Position numbers and translations under genes: made by a program. From NCBI GenBank assembly GCA_017528825.1, contig JAFXOI010000019.1, forward strand, positions 1-46,789: a DNA stretch of 46,789 bases, in the 5' to 3' direction. This document shows, in pieces, positions 21,703-30,862 of the stretch (its first letter is position 1; the number at the start of each line of letters is the position of its first letter). The stretch comes from Elusimicrobiaceae bacterium (GTDB lineage: Bacteria > Elusimicrobiota > Elusimicrobia > Elusimicrobiales > Elusimicrobiaceae). The notes under the pieces were generated by a model. That model did not search any database and was not told where the DNA came from. It saw nothing but the letters and a program-made list of their open reading frames with translations.

Positions 21703-22533
21703 CTATTTTTTTATTTGTTCGATTTTTTCCAGTACGGCATTAAGTTGAGGTAAATTAATTCCCTCAATTCCGCCTCGGTCGGCAGCAGCCGCGATGTCTG
21801 GGCTGAGCGGCAATCGGGCCGTCGAGGCAATATGATAAGAGTCAGCCGTTTCTTGCAGGTGGCTTTTACCAAAGATTTCATGTTGTTTGCCGCAATCGGG
21901 ACATATAAAATAGCTCATATTTTCTACTAAGGCAGTTAACGGTAATTTCATGAGTTCGGCCATTTTGACTGCTTTTTTAACAATCATCCCTACCAGTTCC
22001 TGCGGCGAAGTCACAAAGACAATCCCATCAATGGGCAGACTTTGGAAAACCGTCAGCGTTACATCTCCGGTACCCGGCGGCATATCCACAAATAAAATAT
22101 CTACATTGTCCCAAATGACTTCGGTCCAAAATTGTTTAACCGTGCCGGTAATGAGCGGCCCGCGCCAAATGACAGGGTCGTTTTCATTGTCTAGCAATAA
22201 ATTGAGCGACATTAATTGTACCCCGCTTTTGGACTGTACGGGATAAACGCCGCTTTGGTCTCCCATCGCGCGCTCGTGTACACCAAACATTTTAGGAATT
22301 GACGGGCCGGTGATATCCGCATCTAAAACGGCAGCTTGCAGGCCTTTCTTTTGGGCGGCCGATGCCAATAATGCAGTGACCATGGATTTGCCCACTCCCC
22401 CCTTGCCGCTACAAACGGCAATTACTTTTTGCACGCGGGCATGCGGATTTAATTTTTCCAGTAAACTCTGCGGTTCGGTACGATCCCCGCAATTTTGCGA
22501 ACAGGTTTTACAATCGTGTGTGCATTCAGCCAT
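21703..22533 (-). CDS. mrp: Mrp/NBP35-family P-loop ATPase (iron-sulfur carrier)
   Basis: 276 residues. A cysteine-rich N-terminus (HDCKTCSQNCGDR) precedes the deviant Walker A CSGKGGVGKSMVTALLA (~41-57), followed by DADITGPSIPKMFG, IWRGPL, VDMPPGTGDVTLT (~150-162) and ENMSYFICPDCGKQHEIFG (~204-222) with the CxxC that binds a bridging cluster. These proteins load Fe-S clusters onto client enzymes, fitting a cell with several Fe-S and di-iron enzymes. A good site (ATAGGAG) precedes the ATG. Confidence 0.9.
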   Translation of the reverse strand: MAECTHDCKTCSQNCGDRTEPQSLLEKLNPHARVQKVIAVCSGKGGVGKSMVTALLASAAQKKGLQAAVLDADITGPSIPKMFGVHERAMGDQSGVYPVQSKSGVQLMSLNLLLDNENDPVIWRGPLITGTVKQFWTEVIWDNVDILFVDMPPGTGDVTLTVFQSLPIDGIVFVTSPQELVGMIVKKAVKMAELMKLPLTALVENMSYFICPDCGKQHEIFGKSHLQETADSYHIASTARLPLSPDIAAAADRGGIEGINLPQLNAVLEKIEQIKK

Positions 22534-22602
22534 AAAATACTCCTATAGAAATCTTTTTTATATTTTAGCAATTTATCAAGTCGTACGCGAGGATAAATTT
22601 GT

Positions 22603-22614
22603 TATACTTATTCT
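22603..22614 (+). promoter_or_regulatory. Extended -10 immediately before an ATG (leaderless mRNA)
   Basis: TGtTATACT (hexamer 22603-22608) lies only six bases before the first ATG at 22615, and no Shine-Dalgarno sequence is present. Transcription should begin at or next to the start codon. Confidence 0.55.
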
Positions 22615-24411
22615 ATGATGAAAAAAATATTCTTTTTGATAATGCTGTCAATGGTACTAATAAGTACTGTTTTTGCTCAGGAGATAGCAACTTCCTATAC
22701 TCCTCAATTTGACCCGGAAAAAATTTATTTATTTGATGTGAATATTGAGGTTTTACAGAATGGGCGTATTGTAGTAACGGAAAACATTACTCTCAATGCC
22801 CGACATCAACAAATTAACCGTGGTATTTACCGAGATATTCCTATCTCTTTATTGGAACAAGTAGAGCCTATTTCTTTAACTTTAGATGGTAAAAAACATC
22901 CCTTTTTTACAGAAAAGAAACCCAAATATTTACGGGTGAATTTCGGCGATGATAATTATATAGATACCGGGGTGCATACTTATTCTTTTGTGTATGCCTA
23001 TACCGGGGCGATTAATTTTCTGAAAAATTATGATGAACTGTATTGGAATGTAACCGGAAATGGATGGAATTTTGATATAGATAAAGCGCAAGTAAGCGTG
23101 TCTTTCCCTTCTAATGTAGAAATAAATAAAAATGGGATTTCTGCTTATACGGGAGTATTGGGAGCTAAAGGAAGAAGTGTACAAGAAGTTGCCCCATTGA
23201 CCTATGAAACGACACGGACTTTGCGTCCAACAGAAGGACTGACTATTGCCATTCCATTTCAAAAAGGAGCCATACAACCTCCCTCTTTATCTCAACGATT
23301 ATCTGGGATAGCCTCTTGTCCTCTATTTTTCTCAATAGTTGTGAGCTTTATTTTGCTGTTTTATTTTATTATTACGTGGGCTAAAGTAGGCAAAGATCCC
23401 TCTTATTTAGCTTTGACTCAATATACCCCGCCGGAAGGTATTTCTCCCGCATTTATGTATTATTTAGAAAATGGAATGGTAGATGCAAAACTGTTGACTT
23501 GTGCTATCTTGGATTTAGCGATGAAGGGACATATAGAAGTGAACAAAACAAAAAGTTTTTTTTCGCAACATGAATTAGTGCTAAAGAATATGCCGACAGA
23601 GAAATTACCGATAGAAGAAAATGAAATGATCAGACGTTTTTTCACTCGTTCTTCTAGTTTTACCCTAAATAAGCAGCACACAGAAGTTTTTGGAAAATTA
23701 ACGCAAGAGATAAAGATACTATTTTCCCAACAATGCAAACCCTATATTGTTAGCAATGCCGGTTACTTGCTAATCGCGGGTATACTGGTTTTGTTTTTAG
23801 GAACAGTTCCTTTTATTTTAGGGAAAAATGCGCCACTTATTTTTATCAATTTTCACTTCTCTATATTTTTTATTTTTCTGAGTTTAGGAATAAATAAAAT
23901 GATACCTAAGATTTTTTTAAGCTTATTTCTAACGGCATTTTACGGTGTCTTTTGGATCGGAGCCGGACAGATAAACGGTCCGGATATACTGATATGCCAA
24001 ATATTATTCATATTTAGTATGTGGGGTCTGTCTTTATATGCCACGCTTATTCGTAATGTGACCCCGCAAGGCAAAGTATTATTTGAAGCAATCTCTGGAT
24101 TTAAGAAATATATGAAAATAGCGGAAGTGAATCGGGTAGCGGCCTCTAATCCGGTGGAAGCAGAAAAAATATTTTGCGATTATTTACCTTTCGCTTTTGC
24201 GTTGGGGCTTTATAATAAATGGATGAAACAATTTAGCCATATTTTGTCCAAGGACACCATTGAACGATGTACGGCTTCTGCCGGCGGGGCTCATTTTATA
24301 GCAAGAGGCTTATCTAGCAGTATTTCTTCTTCTATGAGTAGTAATAGTGGGAGCCATGGCGGCGGTTGTAGCGGCGGCGGCCACGGAGGAGGTGGCGGTG
24401 GCGGCCGCTAG
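22615..24411 (+). CDS. DUF2207-type membrane protein with glycine-rich tail
   Basis: 598 residues. Signal peptide (about residues 1-22), then an extracytoplasmic beta-rich domain with the DUF2207 pattern: VNIEVLQNGRIVVTENITL (~42-60), RGIYRDIPISL (~71-81), TYSFVYAY and LYWNVTGNGWNF (~142-153). A membrane helix follows at ~235-257, then a cytoplasmic part (TPPEGISPAFMYYLENG, LTCAILDLAMKGHIEV) and further helices near 380-480. The tail is Ser/Gly-rich and ends HGGGGGGGR, typical of this family. Function of the family is unknown. Two ATGs in tandem (22615, 22618); the first fits a leaderless transcript. Confidence 0.8.
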   Translation: MMKKIFFLIMLSMVLISTVFAQEIATSYTPQFDPEKIYLFDVNIEVLQNGRIVVTENITLNARHQQINRGIYRDIPISLLEQVEPISLTLDGKKHPFFTEKKPKYLRVNFGDDNYIDTGVHTYSFVYAYTGAINFLKNYDELYWNVTGNGWNFDIDKAQVSVSFPSNVEINKNGISAYTGVLGAKGRSVQEVAPLTYETTRTLRPTEGLTIAIPFQKGAIQPPSLSQRLSGIASCPLFFSIVVSFILLFYFIITWAKVGKDPSYLALTQYTPPEGISPAFMYYLENGMVDAKLLTCAILDLAMKGHIEVNKTKSFFSQHELVLKNMPTEKLPIEENEMIRRFFTRSSSFTLNKQHTEVFGKLTQEIKILFSQQCKPYIVSNAGYLLIAGILVLFLGTVPFILGKNAPLIFINFHFSIFFIFLSLGINKMIPKIFLSLFLTAFYGVFWIGAGQINGPDILICQILFIFSMWGLSLYATLIRNVTPQGKVLFEAISGFKKYMKIAEVNRVAASNPVEAEKIFCDYLPFAFALGLYNKWMKQFSHILSKDTIERCTASAGGAHFIARGLSSSISSSMSSNSGSHGGGCSGGGHGGGGGGGR

Positions 24412-24433
24412 AAATTATTTCCTGTATTAGCAT

Positions 24434-24460
24434 AAAAAGCCCCCTGATGGGGGCTTTTTA
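24434..24460 (+). terminator. Terminator of the DUF2207 gene
   Basis: AAAAAGCCCCC TGAT GGGGGCTTTTT, perfect stem, 22 bases past the stop. Confidence 0.85.
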
Positions 24461-24486
24461 AGTGGAAGGTTTGTAAAACCAAGCAA

Positions 24487-24694
24487 CGGAGAGGGAGGGA
24501 TTTTCCTTCCGGTTATTTTCCTGACGGAAAATACCTGCAGTCCGGCCTCGCGGTTTTTGCCTTTCGCCGTTAACTACATCGGCTCAAACAAAAACATCGC
24601 TCCGGCTTTCAAATCCCTACGCGGCATAAAGCAGTTTATGCCGCTTCCAATTCCCTAAAATTAAAAACCCCACATAAAGTGGGGTTCAAATTTT
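24487..24694 (-). repeat. tRNA-end element at tRNA-Ser(CGA): structured unit closed by a copy of the tRNA 3' end
   Basis: Read with the tRNA (minus strand): a terminator, hairpin GCGGCATAAA/TTTATGCCGC, then the same core as at 15183 (GCCGGAGCGATGTTTTTG...AAAGGCAAAAACCGCGAGG, 24543-24610), a hairpin TATTTTCC-GTCA-GGAAAATA (24533-24514), ACCGGAAGG (24513-24505) and a 16-base copy of the tRNA-Ser 3' end (24502-24487; original at 24710-24695). The GTCA loop, ACCGGARGG and order are shared with the tRNA-Arg element, while the tRNA-end copy matches the local tRNA. No coding region. Confidence 0.75.
24661..24687 (-). terminator. Terminator of tRNA-Ser(CGA)
   Basis: On the minus strand AACCCCAC TTTAT GTGGGGTTTTTAA, beginning about eight bases after the tRNA. 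It lies inside the tRNA-end element. Confidence 0.75.
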
Positions 24695-24779
24695 CGGAGA
24701 GGGAGGGATTCGAACCCTCGAAGCCTTGCGGCTTACAGGTTTTCGAGACCTGCTGTTTCGACCACTCACACACCTCTCC
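24695..24779 (-). tRNA. tRNA-Ser (anticodon CGA)
   Basis: 85-nt class II tRNA: acceptor GGAGAGG/CCTCTCC, discriminator G, anticodon stem CAGGT/ACCTG around CTCGAAA, long variable arm AAGCCGCAAGGCTT, T arm GGGTTCGAATCCC. The anticodon CGA reads UCG. CCA is not encoded. Its 16 3'-terminal bases are repeated at 24487-24502. Confidence 0.92.
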
Positions 24780-24880
24780 AACTATTCTATACACATTATA
24801 CAAAACTCTTGCATACATTCTCATCTCTAACGTTGTGGCGCGCTTTGTAATTTAACACAATGTGTATAGGGTATCCACTT

Positions 24881-24913
24881 AAAAACAGCCAGCCTTTTGA
24901 GAAGGCTGGCTGT
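24881..24913 (-). terminator. Terminator of groES-groEL
   Basis: On the minus strand ACAGCCAGCCTT CTCAA AAGGCTGGCTGT then TTTTT; a perfect 12-bp stem about 20 bases past the groEL stop. Confidence 0.85.
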
Positions 24914-24932
24914 TGTCAAAATAACGGCTGGC

Positions 24933-26570
<1,638 letters not shown>

Positions 26571-26587
26571 ACTAATATCTCCTTAAT

Positions 26588-26881
26588 TTACCCCAAAATA
26601 CCTAAAATTTCATCTTGGTGAATGATTAAATAGGTTTCATCATCCAATTTGATTTCTGTGCCGGAATATTTTCCGTATAATACTCTGTCTCCTACTTTGA
26701 CATCCATGGGGGCACGGTTCCCTTTATCATCCAATTTCCCCGGGCCGGCCGCTAATACTTCCCCTTCCATCGGTTTTTCTTTGGCGGTGTCGGGAATGAT
26801 AATCCCGCCTTTCATGGTTTCGCGCTCAATGGGCTTTACAATCAGTCTGTCACCCAAGGGCTTAATTTTCACATCGTTCAT
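26588..26881 (-). CDS. groES: Co-chaperonin GroES (10 kDa)
   Basis: 97 residues. The lid of the GroEL chamber. Family pattern: [20 protein letters not shown] (about 5-24), mobile loop [51 protein letters not shown] (~61-80) and [13 protein letters not shown] at the end. AAAGGAGCGGTT precedes the ATG. First gene of the heat-shock operon behind a CIRCE-like operator. Confidence 0.96.
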   Translation of the reverse strand: MNDVKIKPLGDRLIVKPIERETMKGGIIIPDTAKEKPMEGEVLAAGPGKLDDKGNRAPMDVKVGDRVLYGKYSGTEIKLDDETYLIIHQDEILGILG

Positions 26882-26929
26882 AATAACCGCTCCTTTTTTA
26901 GATATATTAGATAGTGCGCAAAAAATAAA

Positions 26930-26956
26930 TTAGCACTCTTTTTGCGTTAATGCTAA
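26930..26956 (-). promoter_or_regulatory. CIRCE-like operator of groESL (HrcA site), imperfect
   Basis: TTAGCACTC-N9-TAATGCTAA on the plus strand; on the coding strand TTAGCATTA-N9-GAGTGCTAA. One arm is the exact CIRCE half-site; the other matches at seven of nine positions. A TTGACA (26984-26979 on minus) and TAAATT 18 bases later place the promoter just upstream, so HrcA binding would cover the transcription start. Confidence 0.75.
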
Positions 26957-27043
26957 TTTAGCATAAAAGAAAGATAATTGTCAATAGTTTGTTGAGTTTG
27001 CTAAAAAAGAAAGCAACTAGACAGTTTATTTTAGACGGAAAAG

Positions 27044-27871
27044 TTATTTTTTCCGGGAGAAGAAATTACGTAACTTTTGGGAAAAAGTTTGTTTTTGGGG
27101 CGCCAGTATTTTAATGACTACAGCGGAAATATTATCTTGTCCGTCACGGTCATTAGAGAGGCGGACTAACTGCTTGCACAGTTTGACAATGGACATGTTT
27201 TTACCTTTTTGTACAATTTGTCCAATGGCTTGTTCTGTAAGTCCTTTGTACAACCCATCTGAACACAGGACCAAGATGTCTCCGGGGCGTACTGGGAATT
27301 TTAACAAGTCAAATTCTACATTTTTCTTGATTCCCATGGCGCGGGTGAGTACGTTTTGAATTTTACTGTGGTCTGCATCTTCTTTGGATAGTAGCCCTCG
27401 GCGTACATGTTCCATAGCCAAAGAATGGTCGGTAGTAATTTGAACGATTTTACCGTCTCTGCACAAATAAATACGGGAATCCCCTACATGCACTGCCACC
27501 GCACAATTTTGGTCAAAAACGACCCCGGTCAACGTAGTACCCATCATTTTGTAGACGGAAGAGGATTGGGCTGTGGAATAAATTGCGGCATTGGCCAAAT
27601 TGGCCGCCATCAAAAGTTTACGTTCTACAAATGTTAATTTTGGTAAGAAAGTATCGGGGATTTTCAGCGTACCCGTATTTATTTTGCGAATGGTTTCTGC
27701 TAACACGGAAACAGCAATACTGCTGGCAATTTCTCCGGCACTATGTCCCCCCATCCCGTCGGCTACGGCGCCCAGTGCCAAGTCCGAAGAAATGACGACA
27801 TTGTCTTCGTTCTTCTCACGGATTTTTCCGATGTCCGTTACAGCCGCGAATTCAATATCAAATTGGTTCAT
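27044..27871 (-). CDS. PP2C-type Ser/Thr protein phosphatase
   Basis: 275 residues. Metal-dependent (PPM) phosphatase: DIGKIREKNEDNVVIS (~13-28), the metal site GAVADGMGGHSAGEIAS (~34-50), VHVGDSRIYLCRDGKIVQIT (~131-150), LVLCSDGLYKGLT (~204-216) and RDGQDNISAVVIKI (~245-258) carry the conserved Asp residues. A basic tail (RNFFSRKK) follows. Its start overlaps the stop of the kinase gene by four bases, so the two are translationally coupled and this enzyme very probably removes phosphates placed by that kinase. Confidence 0.92.
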   Translation of the reverse strand: MNQFDIEFAAVTDIGKIREKNEDNVVISSDLALGAVADGMGGHSAGEIASSIAVSVLAETIRKINTGTLKIPDTFLPKLTFVERKLLMAANLANAAIYSTAQSSSVYKMMGTTLTGVVFDQNCAVAVHVGDSRIYLCRDGKIVQITTDHSLAMEHVRRGLLSKEDADHSKIQNVLTRAMGIKKNVEFDLLKFPVRPGDILVLCSDGLYKGLTEQAIGQIVQKGKNMSIVKLCKQLVRLSNDRDGQDNISAVVIKILAPQKQTFSQKLRNFFSRKK

Positions 27872-30180
27872 AGATCCTCTTTGAACAATAAGCTGCTAAC
27901 ACAACTGTACACGGCTGAAAAGAATAATAACAGAACGAGGAAATAATAAGCATTATTCTCTTGAGCATGGCGGTTAAAATTATCTACCGGATAACTAATA
28001 GCGTGATCCCATATAGCAAATTTGGTATTGGATGGGCCATGCATGTAATAGTCACTTAGCATAGATACAAAGAACGGATAGGCTTCCGGTTCGATGGCCT
28101 CGGCTGCGTAAGTGTTTAAGGCATTGACCAAGAATTTCTGTTTTTCTTCTTCCGGCATATAATTGATGGCTTTATCTTGTGCAAACGCTTTTAGCACGAT
28201 AGGTTTATTTTCCAAATATATGATATCGGAGTCAGAATCATCATTTTTTTGCTGTTCTGTCGGTTTTTCCATAGGGATAGTATCTACTAACGTGTTCAAG
28301 GTAGTAGTGAGATTGCCCGCCAAGCCAGACACGTTGTATAACCAAAAACAGCCGACACCTGCCAGCAAACAAAAAGTGGGTAACAAGACCGCTTTTTCCT
28401 CTTTTAGTGCCACGTGATATAGAGCCAGAAGACTGAATAAAAATCCACCGGCAAATAGGATCTTTGTGAGCACGGCACTCCAGTCCGGCAATACTGTCAG
28501 AGAGGTCGCTCTGTAAACTAAAACGCCGGAAAGAATAATCAAAGAGGCCGCCAACAATCGTTGTGCCGGAGAACGATCCATTCTCCAACAGAGCGAAATC
28601 GCCAACGATACAGCCAACATCAGATAGCAGAAATAATACTCCGGTGATAAAATGTATTGGCCAAGCTGAGAAAGATTGAAAAACTCTACATTAGGAGTAA
28701 ATACACCGGCTAAGTAACACGTGATAGCCAACGTAAGCAAAATAAGTGTGCTCTTCATATAGGCGCGCAACGAGGCCAAGACAAAGATACACGCAATAGT
28801 GATAATCGCTAAAGCGGAGAAAAGTAGTTGATTGGGTTCCATATGGCCGGAATAGAAGGGGGCCAATAAATTATGGATAATACCCATATTATCAGACGTA
28901 TATACCGAGCAAATGCGTCCTAAGGTCAAAAACACATATCCGATTAACAAGGTAGACACCACGAAAATGGGTAACCAAATGGCCAGTTGCAATGCTGTGC
29001 GTGGCAGGGTCGTCTTATGCTGGACCACTTGTTTAGCTTGCGGCGTTTGTTGTAAGGCCGCCGGTGGCACGATCATATCGGCCGGCTCAGGTGCTGGAGC
29101 AGAAACGGACTTGGAAGGAACTGGAGCATCTGTTGCTGACGGCAAATCATTCAAATTGGGCATCTGTGTTTCAGGTTGCGTATGCTTATGCGGTTGCGTA
29201 GACGACATAGAACGATATATGTCTTGTGCCCGATTTTGGCGGATAGTTTCCGTCGAAAATTTTTCTTCTTTTGCAATATGGAGAGGACCTTCTATGCCTA
29301 AATCAATGGCTCCTCTGCCTTGTTTGGTTTTAATGCGCAACTGCTCTTCCGCGCGCATTTTATTAAAGTATAAATAGGTTTCTTTCGCGGTTTGGAAACG
29401 GTCATCCGGGTTTTTGCTCATTAATTTTTGAATAGCCAAGGATAACCAACCGGGCATTTCTGGACGTAATTTAGCCGGATTAGGAACAGGTTCGTTAATA
29501 TGTTTTTGAATAATTTCAACCGTGTTTTTGCCGTTATACGGGAAATGACCCGTCAGCACATAATACATGCTGGCACCGATGGAGTATAAATCGGCGCGTG
29601 GATCAATTTCCTTCCCTAAAGCCTGTTCGGGCGCAATAAAATATGCAGTACCGGCCAGTTCTGTGGTTTTGGTAGAACCGGTTTCTTTATCGACTTTTTT
29701 AGCGATACCAAAATCTACTATTTTGGGCTTTCCCTCCGGAGTGATTAAAATGTTGGAGGGTTTAATGTCACGGTGAATGATTCCTTTTTCGTGAGCTACG
29801 GCTAATCCTTTTAGTACGCCCTCAAACAAATCTAAGATTCGGCCAATAGGGAGCACGCGTTCTTTTTTCAGCATAGCCGACAAAGTTTGTCCTTCCACAA
29901 AGGACATCACGATAAAATAGTAGCCCTGCTCTTTTCCTACATTGTACACGTTGACGATGTTTGGGTGGTCTAGTTCGGCAATAGCACGCGCCTCAGTCAG
30001 AAATAAACTGACTGCCTTTTTATCATTGGCTAAATTGGGACTTAAAATTTTAACGCAGACGATACGGTTCAGAGCTTTGTGACGAGCTTTGAAAACGGCG
30101 CCCATTCCCCCTTCGGCTACTTTTGCTAAAATCTCACAGCCGGAAATTTCTTTGCCGACTAACGTTTGTGCATCGAGCAT
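27868..30180 (-). CDS. Membrane Ser/Thr protein kinase (PknB-like catalytic domain)
   Basis: 770 residues. Residues ~10-275 are a Hanks-type kinase: Gly-loop AEGGMGAVFKA (22-32), ATP-binding Lys in IVCVKIL (44), HRDIKPSNIL (~138-147), DFGIAKK (~159-165) and the APE equivalent APEQALG. A Pro/Ala/Gln-rich linker (~320-395) joins it to a C-terminal part with about eight hydrophobic helices (~400-640), a non-repeated outside region with EKPTEQQKNDDSD (~650-663), and a final helix near 745-765. There are no PASTA repeats. The long membrane part probably senses a membrane or external state. Operon with the PP2C phosphatase. Confidence 0.9.
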   Translation of the reverse strand: MLDAQTLVGKEISGCEILAKVAEGGMGAVFKARHKALNRIVCVKILSPNLANDKKAVSLFLTEARAIAELDHPNIVNVYNVGKEQGYYFIVMSFVEGQTLSAMLKKERVLPIGRILDLFEGVLKGLAVAHEKGIIHRDIKPSNILITPEGKPKIVDFGIAKKVDKETGSTKTTELAGTAYFIAPEQALGKEIDPRADLYSIGASMYYVLTGHFPYNGKNTVEIIQKHINEPVPNPAKLRPEMPGWLSLAIQKLMSKNPDDRFQTAKETYLYFNKMRAEEQLRIKTKQGRGAIDLGIEGPLHIAKEEKFSTETIRQNRAQDIYRSMSSTQPHKHTQPETQMPNLNDLPSATDAPVPSKSVSAPAPEPADMIVPPAALQQTPQAKQVVQHKTTLPRTALQLAIWLPIFVVSTLLIGYVFLTLGRICSVYTSDNMGIIHNLLAPFYSGHMEPNQLLFSALAIITIACIFVLASLRAYMKSTLILLTLAITCYLAGVFTPNVEFFNLSQLGQYILSPEYYFCYLMLAVSLAISLCWRMDRSPAQRLLAASLIILSGVLVYRATSLTVLPDWSAVLTKILFAGGFLFSLLALYHVALKEEKAVLLPTFCLLAGVGCFWLYNVSGLAGNLTTTLNTLVDTIPMEKPTEQQKNDDSDSDIIYLENKPIVLKAFAQDKAINYMPEEEKQKFLVNALNTYAAEAIEPEAYPFFVSMLSDYYMHGPSNTKFAIWDHAISYPVDNFNRHAQENNAYYFLVLLLFFSAVYSCVSSLLFKEDL

Positions 30181-30328
30181 ACTTTATACTCCTGTTAATA
30201 AACCCAAATTTATTATACTAAAAGGCTTGCTTTTTAAGCTATCAAATCTTACAATATAACCAGACTATTCTATCATAGCATATTTGGACACCTTTGAAAT
30301 ACAAGCGTTAGGAAGGAAAGGAGGAGAT

Positions 30329-30784
30329 ATGGCTGAAAGCAGTTTCATGCGTTTACAGGAAATAGGGGTTATTAAACAAGAGCAGGGAAGTGAAATTCAA
30401 TTTTCTATCGATGCCTATCGGGGCTATCGATATGCGTCTATCCGTAAGTATTTAACGGAGGGTGCTTATACGGGAGCCACCCGTGCCGGAATTACCCTAA
30501 CGCCGGATATTGTCAAAGCAGTAGCTCCTTTACTGGCGGCGCTTCCGGATGATCCGGCACAACTCCAAGAAGTAGAAATAGGTAAATTTGCCAAGCGTCC
30601 CGGTTTATCTGTGATTGTGCGTATCAGCGAATTTCGTGGCAGCAAAGGAATTGATTTCCGCCAATGGCAAGAAGATGCCGCCTATAAAGGATGGACCAAA
30701 AAAGGAATTCGCCTTCCGGCACAGAAAATAAAAGAGATTAAAACGCTTTTTGCTCAACTGGCACAAGCCCTACAAAATGGGTAA
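30329..30784 (+). CDS. Protein with two tandem PC4/p15-like (ssDNA-binding) domains
   Basis: 151 residues from the ATG at 30329, preceded by the strong site GGAAAGGAGGAG; an earlier in-frame ATG at 30284 has none. Two copies of a PC4-like pattern are seen: FSIDAYRGYRYASIRKYLTE followed by GITLTPDIVKAVAPLL (about 21-65), and SVIVRISEFRGSKGIDFRQW followed by KGIRLPAQKIKEIKTLF (~94-145). PC4 units (four strands and a helix, with an xxR-xx-[YW] core and a K-GI-L-P/T segment) bind single-stranded DNA as dimers; a tandem protein could be a pseudo-dimer. The first copy is clearer than the second. Function in bacteria is not established. Confidence 0.65.
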   Translation: MAESSFMRLQEIGVIKQEQGSEIQFSIDAYRGYRYASIRKYLTEGAYTGATRAGITLTPDIVKAVAPLLAALPDDPAQLQEVEIGKFAKRPGLSVIVRISEFRGSKGIDFRQWQEDAAYKGWTKKGIRLPAQKIKEIKTLFAQLAQALQNG

Positions 30785-30850
30785 TTCAGCAAGAGCAATT
30801 GCATCCTGTCTTTTAACAGAAGTACCGAAGGAATTCTACTTCAGTTTTGT

Positions 30851-30862
30851 TATAATATAAGT
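30851..30862 (+). promoter_or_regulatory. Extended -10 immediately before nadE (leaderless mRNA)
   Basis: TGtTATAAT (hexamer 30851-30856) ends six bases before the nadE ATG, and there is no Shine-Dalgarno sequence in between. Same six-base spacing as at 22603-22614. Confidence 0.6.
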
